From assembly GCA_946965045.2 (NCBI GenBank), contig OX337228.1, forward strand, positions 4,340,001 to 4,404,000: 64,000 nt of DNA, read 5' to 3'. The stretch is from Epithemia pelagica (taxonomy: Eukaryota > Bacillariophyta > Bacillariophyceae > Surirellales > Surirellaceae). The translations under genes and the position numbers were made by a program. Shown piece by piece: positions 1-8,800 of the stretch. A model generated the notes under the pieces. It was not told the DNA's origin. It ran no database searches and worked only from the letters and a program-made list of their open reading frames with translations. The number at the start of each line of letters is the position of its first letter. Within the stretch, counting starts at the first letter, position 1.

Positions 1-3000
1 TTGAAATCCAAACTTATACTTGACGGAATGGTGAACTTGTTTAATCCTTGACTGTTTGGCTGCTCGAATGAGACGTTTGCTTGTTTTGACATAACGTTTC
101 AAATGCTTCCATCCAGGTTCGTTGAGTAAACCATGTTTCTTTCCATAAATTGCTACAGTGATCGGATCATCATTGGCGATGAGTGATAAAGGTTCATAGG
201 TAGTCTCCCCAGTTTCCCAATCAACAAGCAAATTATATTTGCTCCCCTTGTAATCTGGATCAGTTGTGTTCAGTGGGCCTTGATGGGCAATGACATCCCT
301 GAACCTGAAAAGATTATCTCCAGAGGTTTGGGCTTGGTTATCTCGTTCGATATACTCCATGAGTTGATTATAGGATATCATCTCATCAACATCAGAATTT
401 GTCTTTCGGTAAATGTACTTGACACGTTCTTCCTGTTTCGTTGCTTCTTCATTAAGATCAATGACTCGTTTGATGACACGTGCACGGTGTCGCTCCCCAT
501 TTTCTTCTGTGTCGCATAGGAATGTGCGTCCTATCATGTCGTCAAAATCGATCGTGGGCATTGGTTTGGATGGATCTTCACTATCACTGCGAATGAAGAC
601 AGTGTCAGCTTGCTTATCATTGTCATCCTTCTCAGACGAATCCTCCCCTGAAGGTCGATCCACACGTAGGTTAGGTGTAGTGGAGTCAACACGGCGAACG
701 GCAGAACGGTAGATTATCTGGTTATCCTGGGTGAGAATCTTCCAAGTAAAAGAATCACCAACGTTGTGAGCAAAACCAACCCAGTGGCCAAGTTTCTCAT
801 CAGAAGAAGATGGATATGAACCAGAATTGGGTTCAGCGGGGTCGACACGGTAGTAAACCTCATCCCAGAAAGGGAAGAACAAGAGATGAGTAATGTCGGG
901 TGGGCGTCCGGAGAGAGCCTCAAGAGGAGTGCGACCGGAATGGGTGGGTGATGACGTATGGTTCAATAAGTCGCAGACATACTCAAGGCAAAGAAGCCAT
1001 GTGTTGGCAGGGCAACCAGTGGCATTCATGAGAGCGTTGGTCATTCGTTTAACGGTCTGGTAACGGTTTTCAGCCTTATTCTGGTGTTGATGATAAGGTT
1101 CAGATCGATACTCCCCAATAAGCAAAGTGCGAAGAATGTCTTTGACCTTTTGAGAGATGAGAGATGAACCACCATCACTGATAAGGGTCTCCATGGCACC
1201 ACGAAACCGGATGTTGTCCTGAAGAGTATTGACAAACTGTTTGGTTGACTTGATCCCATAAATATCAGTAACCAGAGTATCTCGACCAACAAAGATTTGT
1301 GCGACTTTACCGCCATGGTCAACAGCAGGGGTGTCGGAGAAAACCGAGTCAGTAGCAACGGGTTCATGGCGTCGAGGTATATTAAGGACCGGATTGCGAG
1401 CCTTGAAATGTTTCTTGAGGGTGTCGTGGTCAAAAGTAATGCTACCATTACGTGTAGTGTGCTTGAACGTATCGGCAATAACATCTTCAGATTGCCAACC
1501 AAAGAATGGACGGAACTTCTTCCAATCATACGCTTCCTGGTAACGACGGTGGACAGATGCATGAAGTGTAGGATCATTACCTTCTGCGTCAGCATAGATA
1601 GAAAAGAAGGGTGCGTCGTCAGGTCCATGATCGTATGGGAGATCCAAAAGGAGATTGAGGTTACAAACAACACGATCAGTGTACTCCCCATAGTTGTCAT
1701 ATGGATAGTTCGACATACTACCATCAGTCTTGACGTGTTTCCAATCAGGATCATTGTCAGAGGGTGTGGGAGAATACGAATGGTCCAGAACACCAGGATC
1801 CCATGTGTTGGGTGACGTGAAGATGATCTGAGGTAAGGTATCCATGTCATCGTCGCTGGGGATACCCAAGGAGTGGATGTAGGCTAACCCATCCTTGATG
1901 TGAAGGGGTATGGCACGACCATCAAGTGTAGTGATGCGTTGTTTACCATCAACTTTAACAGATCGTTCATCAACAGCAAGTCCGAAATGCTCGAATTGAC
2001 CAGGAGCATGGATAGATAAGCCCTTCCCATAATAAGCATATTCATTGAAGATGCCGACAATAGGTCCATCATTGGTCTCAAACTTTGCGGCACATGTGAC
2101 GACAGGAAGTCCAGTAAGTTCATGGTTATCAATACCCACAATAGTGATATGGCGGCCAGTCTTAGAAAGGATGCGCATGTCAGAACCAGCAAGTCCTCCA
2201 TTAGCACCACGGTCAATCAATTGATTCCCTGGTAAAGTAGATTTCCTGGAAAACAAATAGCGTGGAACATGTCCTGCTTGTTTATGCATGTTGGCTTTGA
2301 AAGTAACCTTCTTGCTCGTCTTGGACTTGGCGTTAGAAAGAACACTAGTCAGGTCAGTTGCCGGGTGATTGATATCAGTCGTCATGGCTTGGTTGATAAA
2401 TTGTGTAACCGGATCTGAATCATCTGAATGCTCAGGGACTACGCCAGGTGAGTCGTCATCAGATGCAACTTGGTTGGGGTCAGGATCAGGTTCCGGATCA
2501 ATGTCGAGGGCATGTGTTTGCACTGTCCTCGGTGTTGTTGATGAAGGTGCTTGAATCATCTTGTTATACTCAATGATCAACTTGCGATCTTCTTCAGAAA
2601 GTTTGAACCATAGGTCACGCGGTAGACTAACCTTGGACGAAGAGGATGGAGATTCAGGTGTCGCTTTGGTGTTGTGGACATGATACTCCATATCATCTTG
2701 TGAGGTTATGTCAGCATCTGTATCTTGGCCATATAGTGATTCATGTTGTTTGACATGTCGACGGCGACTATGAACAGATGACTGGGTTGCTTGATCATGG
2801 TCATAAGCTGCGTCTAGAAGGAGACGGAAGTATGATTGATAGCAAAGGGATTTTGCACCGGATTTGGTGTTCACCACATTATCCAAGATCTTGACTCGGC
2901 GGAGATCAGGTACCTTTTCTACAGCTTGCATGAGGAAGGTCATCCTGGTATGATCAGGGATGCGATCAGACAATGTCACTAAATTGTCTAGCAAACGTAG

Positions 3001-3945
3001 CTGCTCTTGAAAGTGTAGAAGAAATTGACGTGTTGTTCCGCGCCATGTGTCGTCAAGACGTAGATTGGAAATGTAGTTGGTTAAGCGGAGGACTTCTCGC
3101 TTTGCTAGGTCGGATTCGGTATGCAAAGAGTGTAACTTCTGCAATACGGCACGCGCATCTTCGTCATGTTCATGTTCACGTACATAGGCTCGACCTTGGT
3201 CAGTCTGAATGATACGGACAAGAACGGAGTAAAGAAATACTTGTTGCTCTTGAAAAAGTTCTTCGGCATACTCATCATCATGGGGTGGTGTGTATTTGAA
3301 ATTCAGAACGTTGGATAGGCCTTGAGCCTTAGCTGTAGTCTTGAATACACGCCAGAATGAATCGTAGTATCGTTCATCCTTGAATACCTCATATGCAGTT
3401 GCGTCGCGCTTAGTTCCCTTTCTGAATGCTGTAAGGTCTTGTTGAGATTGGGATGCGGCAGTAACTGTGCTGACAGATTTCACAGATGACGGTGACTTCA
3501 TTGGCGAGACTGGGACTTGGCTAGGTGGTCCCTTAGAGAAATCTGTGTTGATCCTCCAAGTGTTGAACTCTTTCCTCGTTAGGTTCATCCAGTCGCTATT
3601 GGATAGCTCGTCTTGAATTTCATTGGTCTTGTATGTGGCCCAATAAGCCAAGAGCTTGATCTGCTGTCTTGTGGGGCCTTGTAGATCATGTGTCTGTTTG
3701 TTGACCTTGTATTGTGTCAGTTCCTTCATGGATTCCTCGGTATTAGTTTGCATATACGAGATAACATGGGTAATGTTCTCAAAACCATGGTATTTCATCC
3801 ACTTCATTAAGTAGTCGGCCCTTTCTTTGGTGAAGAATTGGCAGACAGTAAATATGATGTGGTCGAATAGGTCTGTGTCCGAGACATTGTCTTGGTTATC
3901 TTCTCCCTTAGGAGTCGTAGGTGTCTTGGGTGATTGAGGATCCAT
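1..3945 (-). mobile_element. Ty1/copia LTR retrotransposon, 5' part of internal region
   Basis: The domain order Gag, protease, integrase on one uninterrupted minus-strand frame identifies a Ty1/copia (Pseudoviridae-type) element. Reverse transcriptase and RNase H should lie to the left of base 1. The 5' LTR should lie above base 3945, but I could not find convincing LTR ends or a primer-binding site between 3946 and 5830, so the right boundary is open. The lack of stops or frameshifts over 1315 codons suggests a young insertion. Confidence 0.85.
1..3945 (-). CDS. Ty1/copia Gag-protease-integrase polyprotein, cut by window edge
   Basis: This is the first 1315 codons of a copia polyprotein; the frame begins at ATG 3945 and is still open at base 1. 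The N-terminal ~430 residues are Gag-like, helical and charged. An aspartic-protease motif of the form I-D-R-G-A-N-G-G lies near 2210-2180. The integrase core follows: a Thr-Asp-Ile-Tyr-Gly segment near 1265, a Ser-Asp-Gly-Gly segment near 1165, and the Gln-Asn-Lys-Ala-Glu motif near 1080 that carries the catalytic Glu. After the integrase there is a charged acidic linker, then a segment containing Gly-Glu-Thr-Thr-Tyr-Glu-Pro-Leu and Tyr-Gly-Lys-Lys, a junction I recall from diatom copia elements ahead of the reverse transcriptase. Reverse transcriptase itself is outside the window. The start is the first Met of the frame. Confidence 0.88.
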   Translation of the reverse strand, partial: MDPQSPKTPTTPKGEDNQDNVSDTDLFDHIIFTVCQFFTKERADYLMKWMKYHGFENITHVISYMQTNTEESMKELTQYKVNKQTHDLQGPTRQQIKLLAYWATYKTNEIQDELSNSDWMNLTRKEFNTWRINTDFSKGPPSQVPVSPMKSPSSVKSVSTVTAASQSQQDLTAFRKGTKRDATAYEVFKDERYYDSFWRVFKTTAKAQGLSNVLNFKYTPPHDDEYAEELFQEQQVFLYSVLVRIIQTDQGRAYVREHEHDEDARAVLQKLHSLHTESDLAKREVLRLTNYISNLRLDDTWRGTTRQFLLHFQEQLRLLDNLVTLSDRIPDHTRMTFLMQAVEKVPDLRRVKILDNVVNTKSGAKSLCYQSYFRLLLDAAYDHDQATQSSVHSRRRHVKQHESLYGQDTDADITSQDDMEYHVHNTKATPESPSSSSKVSLPRDLWFKLSEEDRKLIIEYNKMIQAPSSTTPRTVQTHALDIDPEPDPDPNQVASDDDSPGVVPEHSDDSDPVTQFINQAMTTDINHPATDLTSVLSNAKSKTSKKVTFKANMHKQAGHVPRYLFSRKSTLPGNQLIDRGANGGLAGSDMRILSKTGRHITIVGIDNHELTGLPVVTCAAKFETNDGPIVGIFNEYAYYGKGLSIHAPGQFEHFGLAVDERSVKVDGKQRITTLDGRAIPLHIKDGLAYIHSLGIPSDDDMDTLPQIIFTSPNTWDPGVLDHSYSPTPSDNDPDWKHVKTDGSMSNYPYDNYGEYTDRVVCNLNLLLDLPYDHGPDDAPFFSIYADAEGNDPTLHASVHRRYQEAYDWKKFRPFFGWQSEDVIADTFKHTTRNGSITFDHDTLKKHFKARNPVLNIPRRHEPVATDSVFSDTPAVDHGGKVAQIFVGRDTLVTDIYGIKSTKQFVNTLQDNIRFRGAMETLISDGGSSLISQKVKDILRTLLIGEYRSEPYHQHQNKAENRYQTVKRMTNALMNATGCPANTWLLCLEYVCDLLNHTSSPTHSGRTPLEALSGRPPDITHLLFFPFWDEVYYRVDPAEPNSGSYPSSSDEKLGHWVGFAHNVGDSFTWKILTQDNQIIYRSAVRRVDSTTPNLRVDRPSGEDSSEKDDNDKQADTVFIRSDSEDPSKPMPTIDFDDMIGRTFLCDTEENGERHRARVIKRVIDLNEEATKQEERVKYIYRKTNSDVDEMISYNQLMEYIERDNQAQTSGDNLFRFRDVIAHQGPLNTTDPDYKGSKYNLLVDWETGETTYEPLSLIANDDPITVAIYGKKHGLLNEPGWKHLKRYVKTSKRLIRAAKQSRIKQVHHSVKYKFGFQ

Positions 3946-4265
3946 GGTGTTATTTGGTTGGTTCGATGTTTATTTAATGTGCGGTGTGATGTGGTTTATT
4001 TAATGTGTGATGTGATGTGAACCCGGATGTACCACGTGTGCCACGTATGTACCACGTATGTGATACCCGGATGTGTGTTGTGATGTGCGACTCCTGGAAA
4101 TTTCCGTTGATTTCGACAAATTTTCGCCGAGTTTCAACAAATTTTCGCCGAATTTTCGCGATTTGACGGGAATGTGTGGCGTGTTGTGCGACCAAGGGTA
4201 CCCGGATGTGCGTTGAGTTTAAGTCTTGGAAAGGTTTTGAGAGGACGGGAGTTAACTATGAGTAA
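3946..4265. other. Leader between the 259-residue ORF and the copia polyprotein
   Basis: No gene is visible here. The stretch is rich in short iterations: TGTGATG runs, three CCACGT cores between 4030 and 4056, and the decamer ACCCGGATGT three times (near 4020, 4062 and 4200). It could be 5' untranslated leader or LTR-derived sequence of the copia element; neither can be shown without a second copy. Confidence 0.4.
4117..4151. repeat. Short direct repeat with 21-nt period
   Basis: The 14-mer CAAATTTTCGCCGA occurs at 4117-4130 and again at 4138-4151, followed by a further AATTTTCGC. It lies in the leader region of the copia element. Confidence 0.7.
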
Positions 4266-5045
4266 TTAAGCTTCGGTTTCCGAATCCTCACCCTCTTCCG
4301 AATGATCAGAGTCACTTCCAGGCTCAGATGGGGCAGCACAAGCAACAGAAGAAGGGGTATCACCTTCAGCCAGGTGGTTCTCGACCTCGGTACGCAAAGG
4401 GTAGATAGTTGCACGATGGTCCTCGATGGTATGGACCTCGTGGATGTAGGCAACGTAGTTATCTAGGCGTACAACGTTAGGAGGCAGAGGGCAAGTCGTC
4501 GCGTTCACGACGTGGATGGTATTGTAGTATCCAGTTGGGCGCTCGAAGGTTAGGAAGCGGAGGTGGACAGTACGGATGGGGTTGCCCGAGAGGGCGGCAA
4601 AGATGAGGCGACGCCTCGGAGAACGATGAAGTTGGTCGTTCAGACGGTCAATGTCTTCTTGGTCGACGATGTGGGTCACCGATTGGAACTGGCGTTCGAT
4701 CTGGGTCTCCCCACGGATGATCTCGGGATCGAAGGTCGAACAAGTTGGTTGACGGAAGTACTTGATATGATCAGCAATCAACCGGGTGGTACGACGGGAT
4801 CGAGAAGGGACGAGCCGACGAGGCGGACTCGGGGGCCGAAGCAACGGCGCAGGGATCGGAGCGTGAGGCTGGGTTGGAGTCTCGAATGGGTTGCTGTTGG
4901 AACTGTCGACGGAGATGTTGACCGATGTGTTGGCTGCCTTCGGCGTCGGCACCAGTTCCTGCTGCACCAGGGTATCGGGCTGCCCGGGATGCAGGTTGGC
5001 TCGATAGATCTGTCGTACAGGAGTGATAATCTCGTTAGTATCCAT
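4266..5045 (-). CDS. Hypothetical protein upstream of the copia polyprotein
   Basis: This is a 259-residue ORF on the same strand as the copia polyprotein, starting 1.1 kb upstream of its ATG and ending about 320 nt before it. The N-terminal 60 residues are polar. A Pro/Arg-rich stretch follows at about 61-90, then an ordered-looking middle segment (95-225), and a strongly acidic Ser/Glu/Asp tail in the last 25 residues. I recognise no domain. The colinearity suggests an accessory ORF of the retrotransposon, but it could equally be a host gene beside the insertion. A 166-residue frame on the opposite strand overlaps it and looks like a shadow. Confidence 0.4.
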   Translation of the reverse strand: MDTNEIITPVRQIYRANLHPGQPDTLVQQELVPTPKAANTSVNISVDSSNSNPFETPTQPHAPIPAPLLRPPSPPRRLVPSRSRRTTRLIADHIKYFRQPTCSTFDPEIIRGETQIERQFQSVTHIVDQEDIDRLNDQLHRSPRRRLIFAALSGNPIRTVHLRFLTFERPTGYYNTIHVVNATTCPLPPNVVRLDNYVAYIHEVHTIEDHRATIYPLRTEVENHLAEGDTPSSVACAAPSEPGSDSDHSEEGEDSETEA

Positions 5046-5740
5046 GAAACCACAAGGAAATAAGCTTTGAGACTGTTAATCTGTTACAATTCTTTCTGAA
5101 TCGTAGGGACATTGATGCTCGGTAGAGCAGACAATCAGGTAGGTCACCAACCGATACAAGCTTCTCAGGGTCAGAGAAGCAAGCAAGTCGAAGTCTATCA
5201 GAAGGATAGTCGGGACACAAAAGAGGATGTGATAAATGGTGATATTGTTAGATTGTGTGTTGATTACTACGATAGGTCTACGTGAAATGTTCGGTCCTGC
5301 CAAGGGTCATGTATCATAGGTACTTGGCGGCAACAGGTTTGGAATAGTTGGAGTTGATTCATGTGATGTATATGACATGTATATGTGGGCGGATAACATA
5401 TACAGGGTCAACAGCTCTTGCTTTGGGTTGGCATAGTTGTTTTAATGGCGCGCAGCTTGTTGACAATTTGGAGATTGTGGGAATGGAAATATGGTCTCGC
5501 GTGATCGTGTGTCGTGCTTGGGATACTTAGACCGTTGGATCGGATAGATGCCGATAGCGCTCGGATGTCGCTTGGGCGCGCTCGATGATTTCGGGCGCGT
5601 ACGCTTAGGGCGTTAGTATAGTGTCCGAGCAACGGCCAAATTTACGTCCGTTGTAATACCGCACGACCCAGTTTAGTCTTGAGAGTGAGTTCGTCAATCT
5701 ATTCTCACTTTTCATGATTTGCGAAGAAATATAGGTCGAT
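5046..5740. other. Intergenic stretch between the two transposable elements
   Basis: No credible coding frame. It probably contains the 5' LTR or flank of the copia element on the left and the 3' untranslated end of the LINE on the right. I could not place LTR ends, a poly(A) tract or a target-site duplication. Confidence 0.4.
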
Positions 5741-5802
5741 ATAGCGCGAAGCTAGGAAACATAGCTCGAAGCTAGAGGGCATGATGCGATAGCACGAGGC
5801 TA
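5741..5802. repeat. Three imperfect palindromic 14-mers beside the LINE 3' end
   Basis: Three related units of the form ATAGC-N-CGA-R-GCTA lie at 5741-5754, 5761-5774 and 5789-5802. In each, the outer TAGC and GCTA are inverted repeats that can pair into a small hairpin. The last unit ends 31 nt beyond the LINE stop codon on the minus strand, so they probably lie in the LINE 3' untranslated region. Confidence 0.7.
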
Positions 5803-5833
5803 TGTGACATGGGGAATCGATGAGATGTAGAAT

Positions 5834-8800
5834 CTAACCACCATAGACGGTGAGAATTCTAACATGGTATGGGAGTGACACAGTAGGAAAAGATGGTGGC
5901 ACATTGGCGAGCCAGGAGTGAATCATCTCAGTGAGAAGTAAATTCAAAGTAGGATCCAAGTGTTGTTTGCGCCAAAATTGCTGTAATTCTTCGAGTAAGG
6001 GTCCTTTCCAGTGGCGGTGTGGACAACAAAGGAAATGAGTACGAGTCTCAATAACTGGTGGGTTGCAAAGGGGGCATGTTTCCGTGTAATAGGTTGCATA
6101 ACAGGAACAGAGATAACCAAGAGGGAGCCAATCATGGAGAAATTTAATGTAGAATTGCCAGCGGGTGAAAATGGCCTTGATGGCACGGCCATGGGATGTC
6201 CAGTCGATCGACTCGAAGGTTTCAAATGACCACTCGTTTCGGTTGCATAGATACTGCCGTAGAGTTTTCCAGGTTGCTAGATATCGTAGATTGGACCGAT
6301 AATTGGAATTGATAGTTCCTTTGGGGGAATGAAGTAGAGCTTGGCCACCGGTGATGAGGGGGGCATGTGTCGATGAGATGGAAGAAGGATACTCATATGA
6401 GTCAGCTAGTCGGTCGGCGTCAACGTTAAGCTGAGCGGCAAGGGGTAGTGTAGCATATGGTCGCAAGCGGTCTTGGTGGCCTCGGACATGTAGAAATCTG
6501 GGGATCTCAGGGAATTGGCGGAGGGACGTGCTTATGCCTTGCTGGATATCCCAATCAGCTTCCATAGTTGAGTACGGGAAGTCATAGGACCAGTCTAGTC
6601 GTTTTTCCACAGTATTGATCAAACTTTTGGAATCCGTATAGAAAATCAGCTGAGTAGGCAGACTGAAGCCATACGATGTTGTGATATGGATTACTGCACG
6701 GAGCAAAGCAAGCATTCCATAACTCTCTGATCGGAATGAAGAAGTTTGGTAGCCGGGAGCGGGTCCATGAAGATGAAAAAGTCGTTCTCCTGAATCGGTA
6801 CTACAAACACAACCAAATGTGCCGGTGAACATAGCTGCTGAACCATCACTGCACAAGAAGAGGCGAACAGTCGGTGTAGTGAAAGTAGATTGAATCTGTG
6901 CTGGCGAGCAGGAGAGTACAAGCTTGGATACAAGATGTTGATCCCATTGTGCGAGAGTGGCAACGTAGTCGGTGAAAGTCTGTGGTTGAGGTGGTTCCGG
7001 AGTAAGTACTTGAGGACGGCAAGGTAGGATGAAAAATGCAGGTCCAGACTGCTTAACATGAACAGGCACTGCTGTGGGTGGCACACTTGAAGAGAGTTGG
7101 GACGTCGGTAGAAACAGTGGGTGTTGGTACCAGTAATGACGAAAGTTGCCAGTGGGTTCATACACATAAAGCTTCGAGCTCGGGCAGTCAACAAGATATT
7201 TCCAACAACGGTGAAATTTGTGCCCTTGGACAGTCCATGACCCAAGAGGTGTAATCAGCAAGCGGGTAACTCCTGTCTGTCGAACGAGGTCGAGGAATTT
7301 GTTCCATTGGTTCCAAGCACGGGAGCCTGGTCGATCTTGGTATGGGATAAGACCGCGGTGAGTTGAAAAATCGTCGTGGCAATGGTTGATTGCGAATAAG
7401 GAGAGTTTCGTGCCGTCTGGGGTTGAAATATCGCTGAGCAGTGTAACTCCGAGGAAAATGCGACATGCATTGTGTAGAGCCAGTTCGGTTGGAGTGAATT
7501 GGGTAGATTCAACCGCAATGTCCATGAGACACCGATCATTGTCACGTTGAAGTGTAGGAAGAAACTTTGTTTCCAGTTCTATTCTGCAGTCTGTTGTTTT
7601 AAGGAAATTTCGAACTTGGGGGATCCATTGCATTGGAACCAAATGTGGTAGTGGCGTCGAAACGTCTTCGAAAATTGAGATACTGGTTCCGGCGAGAAAC
7701 TGGGCCCAAGAGATGGCAATCTGAGCAAGTTGTGCTGGAACTCCCGGAGATCGGAGACATGCCATTAGTAAGTAAGTCTGGGAGATGCCGCGCTCCACTG
7801 AGAGTGTGCGTAGTCCAATCCCCCCTAATTCAGTCGGACCGTAGACAACTGCGTTTGGCATGTGGCGATTGAAGCCATACTTTGGTAGAAATGCCTTCTT
7901 GAACTGGATCTGTAGAGCATTGCAGTGAGCATCGGAGAGAGTGGATGACGGTAACGGGTAGCATATGCTAGGGAGATAGATAGCATGGTAGTAGGCCCAT
8001 GCATCTGTTCTTGAGAAAGGACTAGTAGCCATGACCGAGGTATGAGCAGCATTCTTCTTCGCAAGAGCAATGTACAATCCTTTGTCTGTACGGTGTGGTG
8101 ATTTCTGCACGCCCAGCGTTTTGTGACTCCGATATGAGGAAAGCTGTTTTATTGGTGTTGAATGTTCTGTATCATTGAAGTGGATTGTGATCTGGGGACC
8201 AAACGAACCGGATTGCAAAGATGCGAGTCCATCCACATTGAACGTGTAGTAGAGAAAGTGATAGGAGCATTTCTCAACATTGAGCGCCCCACCAGACAGA
8301 CTAAGCAGGTCATTCCATCGTTGTGCATCTTCCTGTGCCTTGGCGATATAGTGTTCAGGCGATGCGGGGTGATCTCGCGAGAAGTCGTTGACACTACCGC
8401 TAGTATCATCCACAAAACCGATCATGTGCACGGCAGTTTTCACAGAGCCATCAGGGCTGCTGAATGTAGCGCCATGTGCTTTATCTTCGTATGTGTCAAA
8501 AAGAATTGTTGATATGACACACCAAATTGCAGGTGAGTTGCCTGCGCCTTGTCCTGAGCCGTATATAGGGTACAACTGGCAGTGTTGATAATGCCGTTCG
8601 GACACTCCGAGTTGTGTCTTTAAGTAATACTTCGCTTCTTCAAGTGTCTTTGCGTTGATAAAGACGATTGATCTGTGTTGACCAAAGCTTCTAGACGCAA
8701 GGCTGCCAAAGGATAAGACGATCCAGTCGTAGCAAGCGGTGGCATCATAGTCCAGATGGACAAGTGGCCGCTTGCTAGCTCTTGATATTTCGTATTGGAG

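Noticed and set aside
1041-1850. 269-codon minus-strand ORF in the retrotransposon
   Set aside because: It is a different frame of the copia polyprotein; the true frame, open from 3945 to the window edge, carries the protease and integrase motifs.
4117-4151. Two 14-mers spaced 21 nt considered as a CRISPR-like or iteron array
   Set aside because: Only two exact units in a eukaryotic retrotransposon leader; too few and no associated genes.
3946-5830. Search for the copia 5' LTR and primer-binding site
   Set aside because: No TG...CA bounded segment or tRNA-complementary stretch could be identified with confidence from one copy.
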